Below, piece after piece: positions 1-11,000 of a stretch of 26,792 bases of DNA. The position numbers and the translations under genes are program-made. The notes under the pieces were generated by a model, which was not told where the DNA came from, did not search any database, and saw only the letters and a program-made list of their open reading frames with translations. The first letter of the stretch is position 1, and each line of letters begins with the position of its first letter. Source of the stretch: Priapulus caudatus (Eukaryota > Priapulida > Priapulimorpha > Priapulimorphida > Priapulidae); contig NW_014577614.1 of the NCBI RefSeq assembly GCF_000485595.1, positions 158,243 to 185,034 of the forward strand, given 5' to 3'.

Positions 1-61
1 TGATCGGGCCACTGAAAAAAAAAGTTAGTGTCGAGCCTTGTCTATAGACTATAATATATAT

Positions 62-93
62 ATGTATGACTATGACTATGAGTATGAGTATGA
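62..93. repeat. Short TATGAC/TATGAG hexamer repeat
   Basis: About five hexamer units (TATGAC or TATGAG) sit in the intron just upstream of the first visible WDR18 acceptor. It is a minor low-complexity tract. Confidence 0.7.
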
Positions 94-139
94 CATGTAC
101 ACATGTATTTCAACGTGTGTAATGTTCTGTATACTGTAG

Positions 140-3100
140 GTAATCCTCACCAGTGAGGTAAGCGGCCAATTATGGAACATCTGTGTCTGGGATGTGCACT
201 CAGGAACGGTACTAGGAACCTTCAAGGGTGGAAGTAGTGCACCCCGCACGCTCGCACTTCTCCGTGGGGAGTACTTGATTAGTGCTCTAAACAACAAACC
301 GCTGCTACATGTGTGGACTATACAGCAAAGGGTAACATTCAATGTACTACAAGACCTATTCATAAACTCGTCTGAGTTGCTAGTAGTATTGAGGAGTACA
401 AATGTTGTAGTGATGGCATATAAACTTGTAGAATGTTGGTAGATTTATTTGTAATAACCAGCTAGCACAGTCATAAATGGGGGTGTGATTGGGCTAAGAA
501 TGTACAAGCCCATCTGTAGTCTGTACTAAGAAATTTTAAATTGAAATTACATTAAACGTCTGGATATTGAAAATATTTTTTTACCTAAACTAAAGGTTGG
601 TAGCTGGTTAGATTCAAAGTTATTGACTAATATTTTCTAGTTTATCATCACTATCAGATGTACATCATAATTAACTTAGAGTTTATCATTATTATGTGAT
701 TTATGTCACAATAAATTTGTTTATGTACTTAATTCTGATAGCGTGTATTCACTGCGACACAGAAATTGGGATAGATATAATGCCTGCCATCATTTTATTT
801 TTCTCACAGATTTTACATGCTATACTTGTCTTTTTTATATCATCAACTAAGCTATCTATCTGGCTAGCAGTATTCAAGTTGTCTAGCAGAATATTGATAG
901 GGATATACATGTGCAAGAGTAAATCAAAATTATCTAGTTCAGACCTTAGCACTTATCTTATAGAATTTATTGTATGTTAATTTTTTAGGACCAAACCTGT
1001 CAGAAAGTAGTCTGTCCAGGACGGGTCTCAGCACTGACCACTGCCTCCGATGGCAGCTACTGTGCAGCCGCAATCTCGGAGCGCATTCACATATGGGAGG
1101 TGCTTACTGTTTATTTAATCATTGGGCCATGCCACTGATGCAGCTTGGTCTTATTCATAGTAGCAAGCACATTCATTGTCCAATGAGATTATTACGTGTA
1201 TGTAAAACTAGTATACAGCATATATAATATAATCAGGAGTAGATAATAGAAGATCTACTCTTCTATTATCTACTCCTGATATAATATATATATAGTATAC
1301 TCAATTGCATCACCATTTTCACTGGGTCTGAGGTGTGTATAAATGGTGCCGCAAGCCCTATAGATATGACCTGCTGTATTCATCAACGTTTTATGTGCAG
1401 GAATGTCATTTTCTAACCAAGTTTTCTTGAGACCATGTTTGTCTAATGTATTGTGTTCCCATGTTACTAGGAAAGATCACATGCCGAGGCATTCCGCTCC
1501 ACTCACAGATATGACTAAATCAGTTTGGCAAGAGATATTAATGTATACATACATACTAGAAGAGTTGGCAGTATTTGTCATAATTTCTTACAAATTCGAA
1601 TTATCTGCAGGTGTCTACGGGAAAACTACTCACCGTGCTGTCGCGACACTACCAAACTGTGAACTGTCTGAGCTTCACAGATGACGTCTCCCACCTTGTG
1701 TCAGGTGGTGAGGACAACCTGGTGCTTGTGTGGAATTTAAATAGGTATAATTTCTTCCACCTTAAAATTTATATTATGTGATAACCAACCTAGTATGCAA
1801 TTCTGATACAATGTCAACATGTTAAAATGTTTTGAGGTTTCAATGTAAGATAGTTACTTAGGTTATCTTATATGCTAGTAGTAGTAAGGCTAGACCTTAT
1901 CCATTTCATTGTTTCCTAAGTAAATAAAAAATGTATAAGACTTGATGTACGCAGTGTGGTAATGCAGAAAATACCATACTAACTTTCCCGTGGCATGTTT
2001 TTTTACAGTGTGCTGTGCCCGGACAGAAGTACTCTTGGGGAGGCAGAGCCTAAGTACAGCTGGTCCCATCATTCATTGCCTGTCACAGACCTTTACGTAG
2101 GCATTGGCGGAGCTAGAGCCAGAGTTGTTACGTCTTCACTAGATCACACCTGCAAGGTAACCAACCGTACAGTGTGCAGCGACACATCTTGCTGTTCTTT
2201 CTGCCACTTCCTCCCTTTCTATATAAGTTAAAGATATGTATATGATGAGCTTACACTAACTTCTATATGTCAAGCCTGTGTTAGCTGTCACCTTTATAGA
2301 ACAGACACCTGCACATAAAGGACAGTTTTGCAATCAGCCTGAAGGGTCATATATGAAAGGTCATATTCTTATAGTGAAATACCATCTGTACAGCAGACAC
2401 CTGTTAAAAAAAATTGACTTATGGAATTTCTATTGAGTGACTCTTATATACAGGCTTGACTGTACATGGTAGATGGAGGATGAATACCTGAGGAAAGTAT
2501 GTAAAGCCATGCAGCTACAGACCGAAAAGCGAGTTTCACATCTGCGCGGGTGCTTGGGGATTGGATATGAGCAAAACAATGTCTCTATAATTCAAACGCT
2601 AGCACGAAGTTTTGTGGTGGCTGCCTGCAGTCTCAGCTGCAGTTCTCTTTTAGGGAAAGTATAAAAACGCTCTGCAAGCTTTTAAGAGTTTTCGTTTTGC
2701 AGCTGTATGAGTTGGCATCGGGATATCTGCTGCTTTCTGTTACCTTCGACGTGCCCCTGAGTTCTGTCCGTCTGGACCCAGCAGAGTACAGCCTGTTTGC
2801 AGGCGGTGTAGATGGACGGATATTCCAAGCACATCTCTTTACGCAGGTGAGTGCAACCAACCAATGGTTTCACCCGATTATGTGGCGGTGTCCAACTTGC
2901 CTGTATGTATGATGAATACAGCAATGTTTAATCTCATCTTAAATTTATGCCATTACAGCCCGTTAGGACAGATCGACATGTAGGAAAAGAAGATGAGGAA
3001 CAGTTTCACGTGTTCACTGGTCATAGGTAACTGTCAAAAGTCTCTCTAATAGTGTACATGCAGTTCCCAAATATTAGAATTCAATTATTTACTGTTTACT

Positions 3101-4522
3101 ATTTCTATACCATTTTTGTAGTAGTATCATAGGTTTTCACATATTTATGCTTTTATGATGGTCGTATTCACCATTTACAGATGCACTAATTCAAGCGAAG
3201 GGTTATTGTGCTACAATTTTATATACATGAGAGGGTCATGTATTCCTGATGTAGGCATTCAGTTCATTTCTGAGATTAGTTGCTTTAATATACATTAACC
3301 AATGCAGTTTTTACACGATTTTATGTTTGTAAACATAAAATAATGCATCATTTAATGCGTATCTATTATTTTGGCTACTAAATGCATAATCAGCTACTCA
3401 TCGTTATATTTTACAGTAAAGCAGTAACCTCTCTAAGCATGACACTAGATGGCAGCACTTTGTTGTCAGGCTCACAAGACAGCACAGCAATGCTATGGGA
3501 CATCAGTAGTACTCAGTGCATCCGAACATTTCCACACAAAGGTATGCTCATTAATTTATACAAGCCTACAAACTGTTAGAAAGTGACATAGCAAAGGGAA
3601 AATGTTTTCCACACTGTTTAGCAGAATTAAGCACGTTTGGCAGATTCTCGAAAGGTACCCGTTTCAGATCCTAACAATCTTATTTTTAATTATAATTATT
3701 TCCAATTTTAATGGAAAACAATCCAAATTAATTATTAGTTTTTTGACATCGAGCAAGATGGTAAGCCGGACTTGTCTGAATTGTATTTATAGGTATAGTG
3801 TCAATACTTTAATTGTCGCATTTGCCTTATATCATTGAATCGGTGTATATATCTCAAGACGTTCTTGATGCTTTAGGGCCGGTCACAAACGCCGTGATTG
3901 TACCAACGCCAATAAACCTGGTTACGCCCAACGCAAAGCCTCGTCTACCCTTCCAGACATTCAAACGACAGATGGAGACCGGAGAATCAAACGTGCTGAA
4001 AGTCTGCCTCTCTGGGGTGCAGGAGGTGAACTATGTAGTATGATCATGGACACAGATAGTCGAGAACGTTCAGTAGAACAACAGCAGTGGTCAACGTTTC
4101 CATAGTACGGATCATAATCACCGGCAACTTGTTAATGAAAGGATATTTTCTTTAATCTACATTAATTTATATATTTTTTTATGTTTCAGTCACAATCTGA
4201 AGATGTGTCTTCGTTGATGGAAGCTGTTTTGCACAGGGTATATTTTTATTTATCTTATATTGTTAAAGATAGCTGGATTTTATTCTTGTTGATGTATATT
4301 CTTGGATTTCCTCTGTACGTGTGTCTTTACCTATACTAATTAATATCTGAAATGTTTTTACACACGTTGTTTTGGTATTTAATGTAGGTGTCCGAGCAAG
4401 TGAATGACCATGAAGTAGAGTCACTAGAAGAAAAGGTCGCTACCTTACAGCAAGAAGTTTCTAAGCTGACAAAAGTAAACAAAAAATTATATGAGTATTC
4501 TGTAAATGAACTTTTAAAATAA
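140..4522 (+). CDS. WDR18: WDR18, WD repeat protein of the Rix1/PELP1 ribosome-assembly complex (5' partial, spliced)
   Basis: Exons read from splice sites and homology: 140-331, 989-1099, 1611-1744, 2009-2156, 2703-2846, 2959-3026, 3417-3541, 3877-4034, 4190-4237, 4388-4522. They sum to 1263 nt (420 codons plus TAA) with all phases compatible; human WDR18 is about 432 residues. An in-frame TAG at 137-139 lies inside the acceptor, so the first coding exon (about a dozen residues) is upstream of the window. Diagnostic stretches matching vertebrate WDR18 are [57 protein letters not shown] and GPVTNAVIV. The protein is a WD40 propeller followed by a charged C-terminal coiled coil ([18 protein letters not shown]), as in the family. 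Known role: with PELP1 and TEX10 it supports pre-60S maturation in the nucleus. The donor of the eighth visible exon is ambiguous, 4035 (GTAGTA) or 4026 (GTGAAC). Both keep frame; the former retains a tyrosine shared with human. Identity is high confidence; exact junctions are inferred. Confidence 0.93.
1234..1278. mobile_element. Palindromic mini-element, copy 1 (WDR18 intron)
   Basis: Two 20-nt arms (CAGGAGTAGATAATAGAAGA and its complement) are separated by 5 nt. The 7 bases on the left (1227-1233, ATATAAT) are repeated exactly on the right (1279-1285), as expected of a target-site duplication, although the AT-rich flank makes this copy the least convincing. It belongs with the copies at 7771, 16950, 18223 and 23618. 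No coding capacity. Confidence 0.75.
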
Positions 4523-5338
4523 AAAAATTTTAAATGATTTTTTGTTTCAACTTTTTTTTTATATATTAGCTTACTTGCGAAGATATCACTAACTAGCATT
4601 TTTGCTTGCAATTTACAATCCTTTGCATATTTTGTTTATCATGGCATATCACCATCACATCACAATCCCTACAATTACTATAGTTTGGCAAGTTATTCTA
4701 GTTACAATATCTTCATGTATAGGCCAAGAGCAATGTAAAATTTAATATTATGTTAAATGTCAATGTATAATTTAAGTAGGAAAGCCACATCCTAAATCAG
4801 GCATTCATGAAATCCAGGAACCAGGCAGCCGTGCTTTACATGTAAGGATTCCCAGCATTACCAGTATTGCTGCTGCTATGCAATGTGACAAGTCTGAATA
4901 ATATAACAGTAAAATAATGTAAATACAAATCGAAGAAAAGATTTATTGAGAAAATGTATATTTGTGAAAGCCTATCAATAACTGCACTGCTAATTGCAAT
5001 TATTATTATTCTTATTATTAAAGCTTTGTGGCATTTAATTCAATTACAAGTACATGTACTGAATACAGCCTTTTCCATGAAGAAGCCTTCATATTATTTT
5101 TAATGTTTGTGGGATTCTCACATCACTCAGACCACCCGAATGGCCAATGCAGTCTTACACCACCTTTAAAATGTGCACCTTAACATACGATATTAAATTG
5201 AAAAAAATTTGCCTCGATCTCTGGAACACGTTACTGTCTACATTTTCTAAAAATATTTTATACTAATCTTTCACATGCACCTGGAGTTGCGCACTCCCTG
5301 GACGTTATTCCTCACGGACTGTCCAGTATGAAAGTAGA
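4523..5338. other. 3' flank of WDR18 and start of the WDR18-AKAP10 spacer
   Basis: AT-rich sequence without a convincing ORF. An AATAAA hexamer overlaps the WDR18 stop codon (around 4518-4524) and an ATTAAA variant lies near 5191; either could serve polyadenylation, and the sequence does not decide. There is a short ATT/TTA microsatellite around 5000-5020. Nothing else recognised. Confidence 0.5.
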
Positions 5339-5712
5339 AGTGTGCACGTACACGTGCGTGCGTGCGTGCCGCAGCGTGCGTGTGTCTGCACGTACAGTCG
5401 TACACGTGCGTGCGTGCGTGCGTGCGTGCGTGTGTGTGCACGTACAGTCGTTCACGTGCGTGCGTGCGTGTGCACGTACAGTCCGTACACGTGCGTGCGT
5501 GCGTGCGTGTGCACGTACAGTCGTACGTACACGTGCGTGCGTGCGTGTTCATGTACACGTGCGTGCGTGCGTGCGTGTTCACGTACAGTCGTACGTACAC
5601 GTGCGTGCGTGCGTGTTCATGTACACGTGCGTGCGTGCGTGCGTGTTCACGTACAGTCGTACGTACACGTGCGTGCGTGCGTGTTCATGTACACGTGCGT
5701 GCGTGCGTGTGT
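5339..5712. repeat. ACGTGCG tandem array with a 68-bp higher-order unit
   Basis: Runs of GCGT tetramers alternate with CACGTACAGTCGT and TTCATGTACACG spacers. In the right half the CAGTCGT motif recurs at 5518, 5586 and 5654, a 68-bp period. The array carries many ACACGTGCG units, each containing an E-box core CACGTG and an RCGTG hypoxia-type core. Its alternating purine-pyrimidine character favours Z-DNA. The long open frames through it on both strands are repeat artefacts with Val/Arg/Ala/Cys or Thr/His/Ala peptides. Confidence 0.9.
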
Positions 5713-5764
5713 AGTGAGAAGTGGTGCGGTGCGTGCTGACGTAGTACGCGCACGAAATGATTAT

Positions 5765-5880
5765 TCGCGTGATTGGTTCTCAAGGGTGGTAAATAAACGT
5801 AGTGGTTTCAAAATTGGGTTGATCTTCCCGTGGTCGGATGACACGTTATAAATTGGGCGGTCCGGTCTGCAGTCAGTAAG
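5765..5880 (+). promoter_or_regulatory. Promoter-like block with inverted CCAAT, TATA, GC box and Inr-like motif
   Basis: ATTGG (inverted CCAAT, about 5772) is followed by TTATAAATTGGGCGG (about 5845-5860) and a TCAGT Inr-like motif about 28 bases after the TATA box. The spacing resembles a core promoter, but no convincing gene follows; a decayed MITE starts at 5888. It could be the U3/R part of an LTR, the promoter of an unseen noncoding transcript, or chance. Confidence 0.35.
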
Positions 5881-5887
5881 TATTAGG

Positions 5888-6164
5888 GTCTATTGTACTC
5901 CAGTGTACTGCGGAAAGTCCTGGGTTACTATTTGATATAGTTTGGGTGTAGGATTAGGGTTAGGTTGTTCAGGTTTGGGTTGTAGAGGTTGAGGGGTAGG
6001 CGTAGGCGGGAATCCTTAGATCGGTTGGTGGGTAGGGCGAGTGGTACGCGGATCGGCATATTCCGATGGTTGCAGGGTACGCCTCGTATCGTGTTATGTT
6101 ATCTTTCGTGATACGAACCGTACCACGGGTACGTCTCCGGCAGTACCCGGGGGACATTTTAGAC
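5888..6164. mobile_element. Degenerate TIR element (MITE), copy A of the GTCTATGTCCCCC family
   Basis: The left end (GTCTATTGTACTCCAGTGTA, then CTGCGG...CCTGGGTTAC) and the right end (GTACGTCTCCGGCAGTACCC, then GGGGGACATTTTAGAC) are imperfect inverted repeats. Both match the terminal repeats of the better preserved copy at 12257-12508. The interior contains a degenerate TTAGGG-like stretch (about 5951-5965) and no coding sequence. Non-autonomous element; superfamily not certain. Confidence 0.65.
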
Positions 6165-6589
6165 AGACCTCTACCTCATTACTAATACTCGGCAAGTTAG
6201 GCGTGTGTTTGCTCTTCAACAGGAGGCGCCTCGGTAAATGGGCGGGGGCGCACTTCCCTTTTACTCGTCGATCCATCGTCCTCGCTGCGCTGACTTATTT
6301 TTCTCTCTCGCTACTTCTTCACGTAGCCTTTCTCATCTGGTCGGCTACTAGGTCTACCGCCTTGGTATGCGCGGCTCGTCTCTTTTGCGCGCGGCTGCGG
6401 CTTTCCGTCGAGCCGGCCTTCTCCAATCCAAAAGTGGGGGGGAGGGCAAACCAAAATCTCCACCCAAAAAAGAGATGGGAAAGAAAAATAAGATGTATGA
6501 TTAGGATTGTTATTCTTACGTTCAAAATAATTTATCATTCTTTTAGTTTTCGCGGCGCGCGCTTTGCGTGATTGGACGATCACGCCGGT
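6165..6589. other. Spacer with no supported gene
   Basis: Mixed composition including GC-box-like GGGCGGGGGCG near 6240 and a run of C/T-rich sequence (6280-6350). Open frames here (for example the + frame 6041-6571) run straight through the MITE end, have no conserved motif that I recognise and are not called. Confidence 0.4.
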
Positions 6590-7105
6590 TTCGGAACACG
6601 AGCTATGCACACGCCGCGCACATGACGCGTCACGGCAAACACGCGGTCCGCCACAGTCGACCCGTAGCCGCACTCACGAAACAACACGCCAGGCGACACA
6701 TGCACGCGTCACGCACACACGTTGCACACACCGCGCTCACGGCAACACGTCGCACAACGCGCTTTGCACGCCAAATCGACACACGCCGCTCACGCAAAAC
6801 GTCGCCACACGCGAGTCACGCACACAACCGTCTCAACACATGGCGCTCACGCAAACACGCGTCATGACACAATGACCACATCGCAACACGCGCTTCACGA
6901 CAAAGTTTCGTACACGCGCACGCCACACACGTTCACAACATGCGTCGCGCCAGACGCGCTTCACGCAGCATAAGTGACCAATACGCGCTACGCACACACG
7001 CGTCCACGCAACCGACGTCGCACCACGCGCTGATGCACACAGTCGCACACACGCGGCTTCAGCGCACACGTCGAAACATGTCGCGCACAGCGCTCAGCAC
7101 AACAC
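6590..7105. repeat. Decayed A/C-rich minisatellite with strand-asymmetric composition
   Basis: About 500 bp are built from degenerate units such as CGCTCACGCAAACACG, ACACGCG and CACACAC. The + strand is rich in A and C with few T and dense CpG. Unit boundaries have drifted, so no fixed period can be read by eye. Open frames across it on both strands are compositional and rich in His/Thr/Arg. Confidence 0.7.
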
Positions 7106-7397
7106 GATAAAAAAAGGTGAGCCCTTAGGTCTTTGCACCCCCCCAATCAAAATGCTATTCCGGCGCGCCTGGACGTAAAAGAACCACTAAGGGCGCTAAA
7201 AAAACTCTGGCTGTGACCACCCTCAGTGCCATTCGGCTAAAAGGCTAACTTACCTGGCTTTACCTAAGCTAGGTCACACCCCATGAGTAGCTATATAGCC
7301 CTGGACGTTTATTCCTTAGGGGGCCTACGGAATGTACGTCCCTGCGTTATTATCCACGTAAGCGTGGGCTACGCAGTAAACTATCCAGATCCAGACG
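7106..7397. other. Spacer, nothing firmly identified
   Basis: A poly-C tract (about 7138-7144) and a repeated CCTGGACGT motif (about 7169 and 7301), each followed by a TAAGGG or TTAGGG-like stretch, suggest an old repeat fragment. No coding sequence supported. Confidence 0.35.
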
Positions 7398-7520
7398 TAC
7401 ACGTGCGGGCGTGCGGGCATGTGCACGTAGGCCTACATGTGCGGGCATGTGCACGTACGTACACGTGCGTGCGTGCGTGGGTGTGCACGCGTACACGTGC
7501 GTGCGTGCGTGTTACTGTTA
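7398..7520. repeat. Second ACGTGCG/GCGT tandem array
   Basis: TACACGTGCG, GCGGGCATGTGCACGTA and GCGTGCGT units of the same type as the array at 5339-5712. It has the same E-box and RCGTG content and alternating purine-pyrimidine character. The two arrays bracket the decayed A/C-rich array. Confidence 0.8.
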
Positions 7521-7770
7521 GTGTTTCTATATTATATTTCTATCATATGATCTGCTCCTTGATGATGACTATTATTACTAGTTTATTCTCCCACTTCTGA
7601 TTTCTGGATCAATTTACTCCTCACACCTGAATACAATGTAAAGCCAACCTGAGCTACACAATATTATTTTAACATGTTCTTTACATTGATACTGTGATAG
7701 CTGGCCCACTAAAGTAACTAAACCATTAACGCTGAATATCGCAAAAACCATGAAATATTTATGGTATGTT

Positions 7771-7854
7771 CAAGCGTAGATAATAACACAATAAATGTGT
7801 ATACTATATATATACTACATATAATACAACATAATGTGTTATTATCTACTCTTG
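7771..7854. mobile_element. Palindromic mini-element, copy 2 (upstream of AKAP10)
   Basis: Arms of about 22 nt (CAAGCGTAGATAATAACACA... and ...TGTTATTATCTACTCTTG) flank an AT-rich centre. The 7-mer GTATGTT abuts the left end (7764-7770) and is repeated exactly after the right end (7855-7861), a clean target-site duplication. The right end is about 24 bp from the TCTCGCGAGA promoter palindrome. Confidence 0.8.
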
Positions 7855-7870
7855 GTATGTTTCATGCTCG

Positions 7871-8039
7871 CGCCACTTCTCGCGAGAATGGGCGGTGCAA
7901 GTTCCAATATGGCAGCCTCCGTATCGAATCAACTTCCTTAAAATTAACATTGTAATCGGAGATGTTATCCACATTATATATTATGGAGAAGGGGATGTAA
8001 TTTCTAAAAATGACAGTCTGTTTATATAGGCTATAGACC
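7871..8039 (+). promoter_or_regulatory. Probable AKAP10 promoter and 5' leader
   Basis: TCTCGCGAGA at 7878-7887 (inside the 12-bp palindrome TTCTCGCGAGAA) is a known element of TATA-less metazoan promoters. AATATGGCAGC at 7906-7916 matches the YY1 consensus AAnATGGCnGC and resembles a TISU initiator. Both lie 120-165 bp before the AKAP10 ATG. The ATG at 7888 opens a 17-codon upstream ORF ending at 7941, and a second in-frame ATG lies inside the YY1-like site. No TATA box is seen. The transcription start is inferred, not shown. Confidence 0.6.
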
Positions 8040-11000
8040 ATGTCATTCTTCAAACGCCGACTAGGTAAGCTGCCGAATATAGCAAAAATATTTCGTTCTT
8101 GAGACGTACTCAGCTGTTCACTGTTTACACTTCGCGAAAACTGGTTGAGTTAATTTGAGGTTTATGATAGTCCAACAGACTCCAACTTATTGGAAAGAAA
8201 AGGGGTCGGTGAGTCTCGCACAGCTATTGACCTAGAAATTTTGAACTCTAGTAGTTGTACACTATACTAGGTCTATATTCACTGGAACAGAGGAGAGAGA
8301 GGGGAGACCTGATCGAAACTTACAAAATTTTAACACTAACAGACAAAGAAAACAGTAATAGCAACCAATTCTTCACACTGGCAACCGGAACCACCAGGGG
8401 TAATCCTCTGAAACTATTCAAAAATAGATCCAGATGAGACGGGATACTAGAGAAGCGTTGCCGAAAGGAGGTGTTGACCCGAAGTGCTGAGCGCAGATCT
8501 TGCGCGCAGTTCCGCGGCAAGGCGCACGCGACCACGGGAACGTCCCACGACAGTATGCAGCGCTGAGAGCTATGACCGAGACATTTTCGTCAGTCTTGTT
8601 GTGATTTCGCATGTACATGCGATGGTATCCTGACATAGCTCTACGAAGCAGAGACTTATGTTTTTATTATACAGTGAATACTGTTAGTTCAAGGAGAAAC
8701 AAAGAAGTAAGCTGTTGAATGTGTATTCGCTGCTGTGAAAGTTTCAAAGAATGAAGGACGTCGAGCGAGATTGGCAGCTAACCTTGCCTACACCTGCTAT
8801 AGTATATTAGTGTAAGCGTGTCCAACAGTCGCGAGCCGCGAGAGCAATGGCAGCCGGCAGCGTACGTTGTGACGTAGATCTCGACGGAATTTACAGGAAC
8901 CTCGGCCAATATAGGTCAAAGAGATAGGCTAGCTATAGAAACATGAAGATTGGGTAAGTAAATGATTTCGGTCATATAGTTAGCATAGTTTATTATTATA
9001 TTTAGTAGAGTACTAGTTAACACTAACAGAGTCGTCATTATTAATATAGTAACTTACTAGTACGCGTAACCAGCAGTTTGTCATATAACCGGCTGAGAAT
9101 GGAGTACTAGTACTAGTATACGTAGTAGGTCCTGGTACATCTAGTAGTACTAGTATATTACTAGTAATCTATGTAAGCATGTACTTTGTAGTTAATAGAA
9201 GTAATTCGTAGGTGGTGGATGACCATTCGATGCCGTCATGGGGGATCGTGTTAATATCATATATAGTATATAGGTGCCTGTAGAAGCACGAGTTACGAGG
9301 CACATTGGTTTTATGGGACCGGATATCTCTATCCTTGGGCCGGTCCAGAGACGGCGCACGCCTGAATTTCACTGAATTGCCTTATGCGGAACATCTTACA
9401 GTTCAAGCTTCCCACGTGTCACAGTTAGGCCTTCTGCCACCAATGTGAGAACATCTTTATTGATGAGGAGTGTAAGCTTATGCAGAGATAACAAATCAGC
9501 GAGATAAGAGTGACATGAAACACAACTGTATACTGGAATTATTACGCAATAGCGAGAACATGTTGTATTGTTCCTATATATCGCATCCTCTAAGGCTCAG
9601 TCCGTCATACCGGCTAACGCATCAGCGCTATATATTTGTTAAATTGAATCAAAAAACTGCCGTATACAGAAAAGAAAGCGCGCAAAATTATGCAAAAAAT
9701 GAAGATACTGAGAGACATGTTCTATCCAGTCTCTACCTAACTGGGTAGTGCGATCCCTCGTGCAATGGCAGAACTGCGAACAGAGCGAAAAGGATAAGCC
9801 GCTTTCAGACCTACTCCTAGAAGACGCCGTACTGTACACGTCTGGAAAGGCGGCACGAAAATTGCAAACATGGCGTTTGAGCGCATTCGCGCGGAATATC
9901 GCTGCAGATCGTCCAAGCCAGATGTGTTTCGCCCTGAGCAGAAAAGCTGTATGGCCTGGCATGCCTATAGCTCCTAAAAGCTGCAGGCACGCGCCAGGCG
10001 AAAGCTGTAAGCCCGCCAATTTTCGGAGCAAATTAACAGAATAAAACAGGCATATCATGTTCTTCCTTGTGGTTATTAGTCATTACAATCGTCCATAATC
10101 ATAATGCCCTACTGTTTTCCTTCCCCTCGTCGGATGACTGTTTATGCTTCCTTTGTCGGGCTCAACAATAAGGATAACGCCGACCTCGTGTTAATATTAG
10201 CTCACTTGTAACTAGCACTCTCCCACGTTGACGAGGCAGAGAGACCAGAGACTGTAGTCCCTGGTACACATCGGGGGACCTGTCTATGGGGGTCTGGGGG
10301 GCCCAGAAGCGTTTTGAAAATTATAAGCTCTGAGATGCAATCTAGAGCCATTTCAGGTACTCCAATACATTCATTACAACTAGCAACACTTTGGTGATAA
10401 AGGAAAAAATTATGTAAAATTTAATCTACTGTAAAATTTTGTATGGGACTGGGCGAATTCCGTCTGTGTTGAGTGTGTCAAAAGTAATGTATTTGTATAC
10501 ATACAAGCTCTTACGTAGGAAAGCTTTTATTTAGCTACAACCCTGTATAAAATGTATATAGTTTTCCAAACGTTAAAAACATATGACACGGTTTAAACCT
10601 GAGTGGTGCGACGAGGCTGTACTGCTGTTTGCATGACTAGTAAGTATAATACGGACGTGCTTTGGCATGCTACAGTGACCTTACTGAGCATCGTGTGTTA
10701 AAACTTGAGAGCAATTATTATTATTTACTGTATAATTCAACATGATTAATATTACCTAAATCCTTACTTAATATATTTTAAAACAGTATCCTGATCGTTT
10801 GTAAATAACTACCAGTGATACTTTATTGTTTACATCCAAACGTGAAATGCCGGGGGATGTGAGAATTACTCCCAACAACTAGCGCACGTGAACAGTGAGG
10901 CGATGCCAACGCTGCTACTGGATTCAGGGAACCTGTGCTAAACCTGTGCGTCCGAACATCCGCACGCACGTTTCTTTGAATGCCAACTAAAGTTTGATTG

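Noticed and set aside
5271-5851. Several overlapping open frames of 109-169 codons on both strands
   Set aside because: They translate the GCGT/ACGTGCG tandem array; the peptides are periodic (ACVRACVR, HARTHART) and frames are open because the repeat lacks stops.
6041-6571. 176-codon + strand frame
   Set aside because: It crosses the end of a MITE into low-complexity spacer, shows no family motif and has no splice or conservation support.
6564-7069. Frames of 78-103 codons on both strands
   Set aside because: Compositional products of the A/C-rich decayed array (Thr/His/Arg-rich).
9639-10058. Open frames on both strands (139 and 98 codons) in AKAP10 intron 1
   Set aside because: No recognisable domain or motif on either strand; mentioned only as a possible old repeat.
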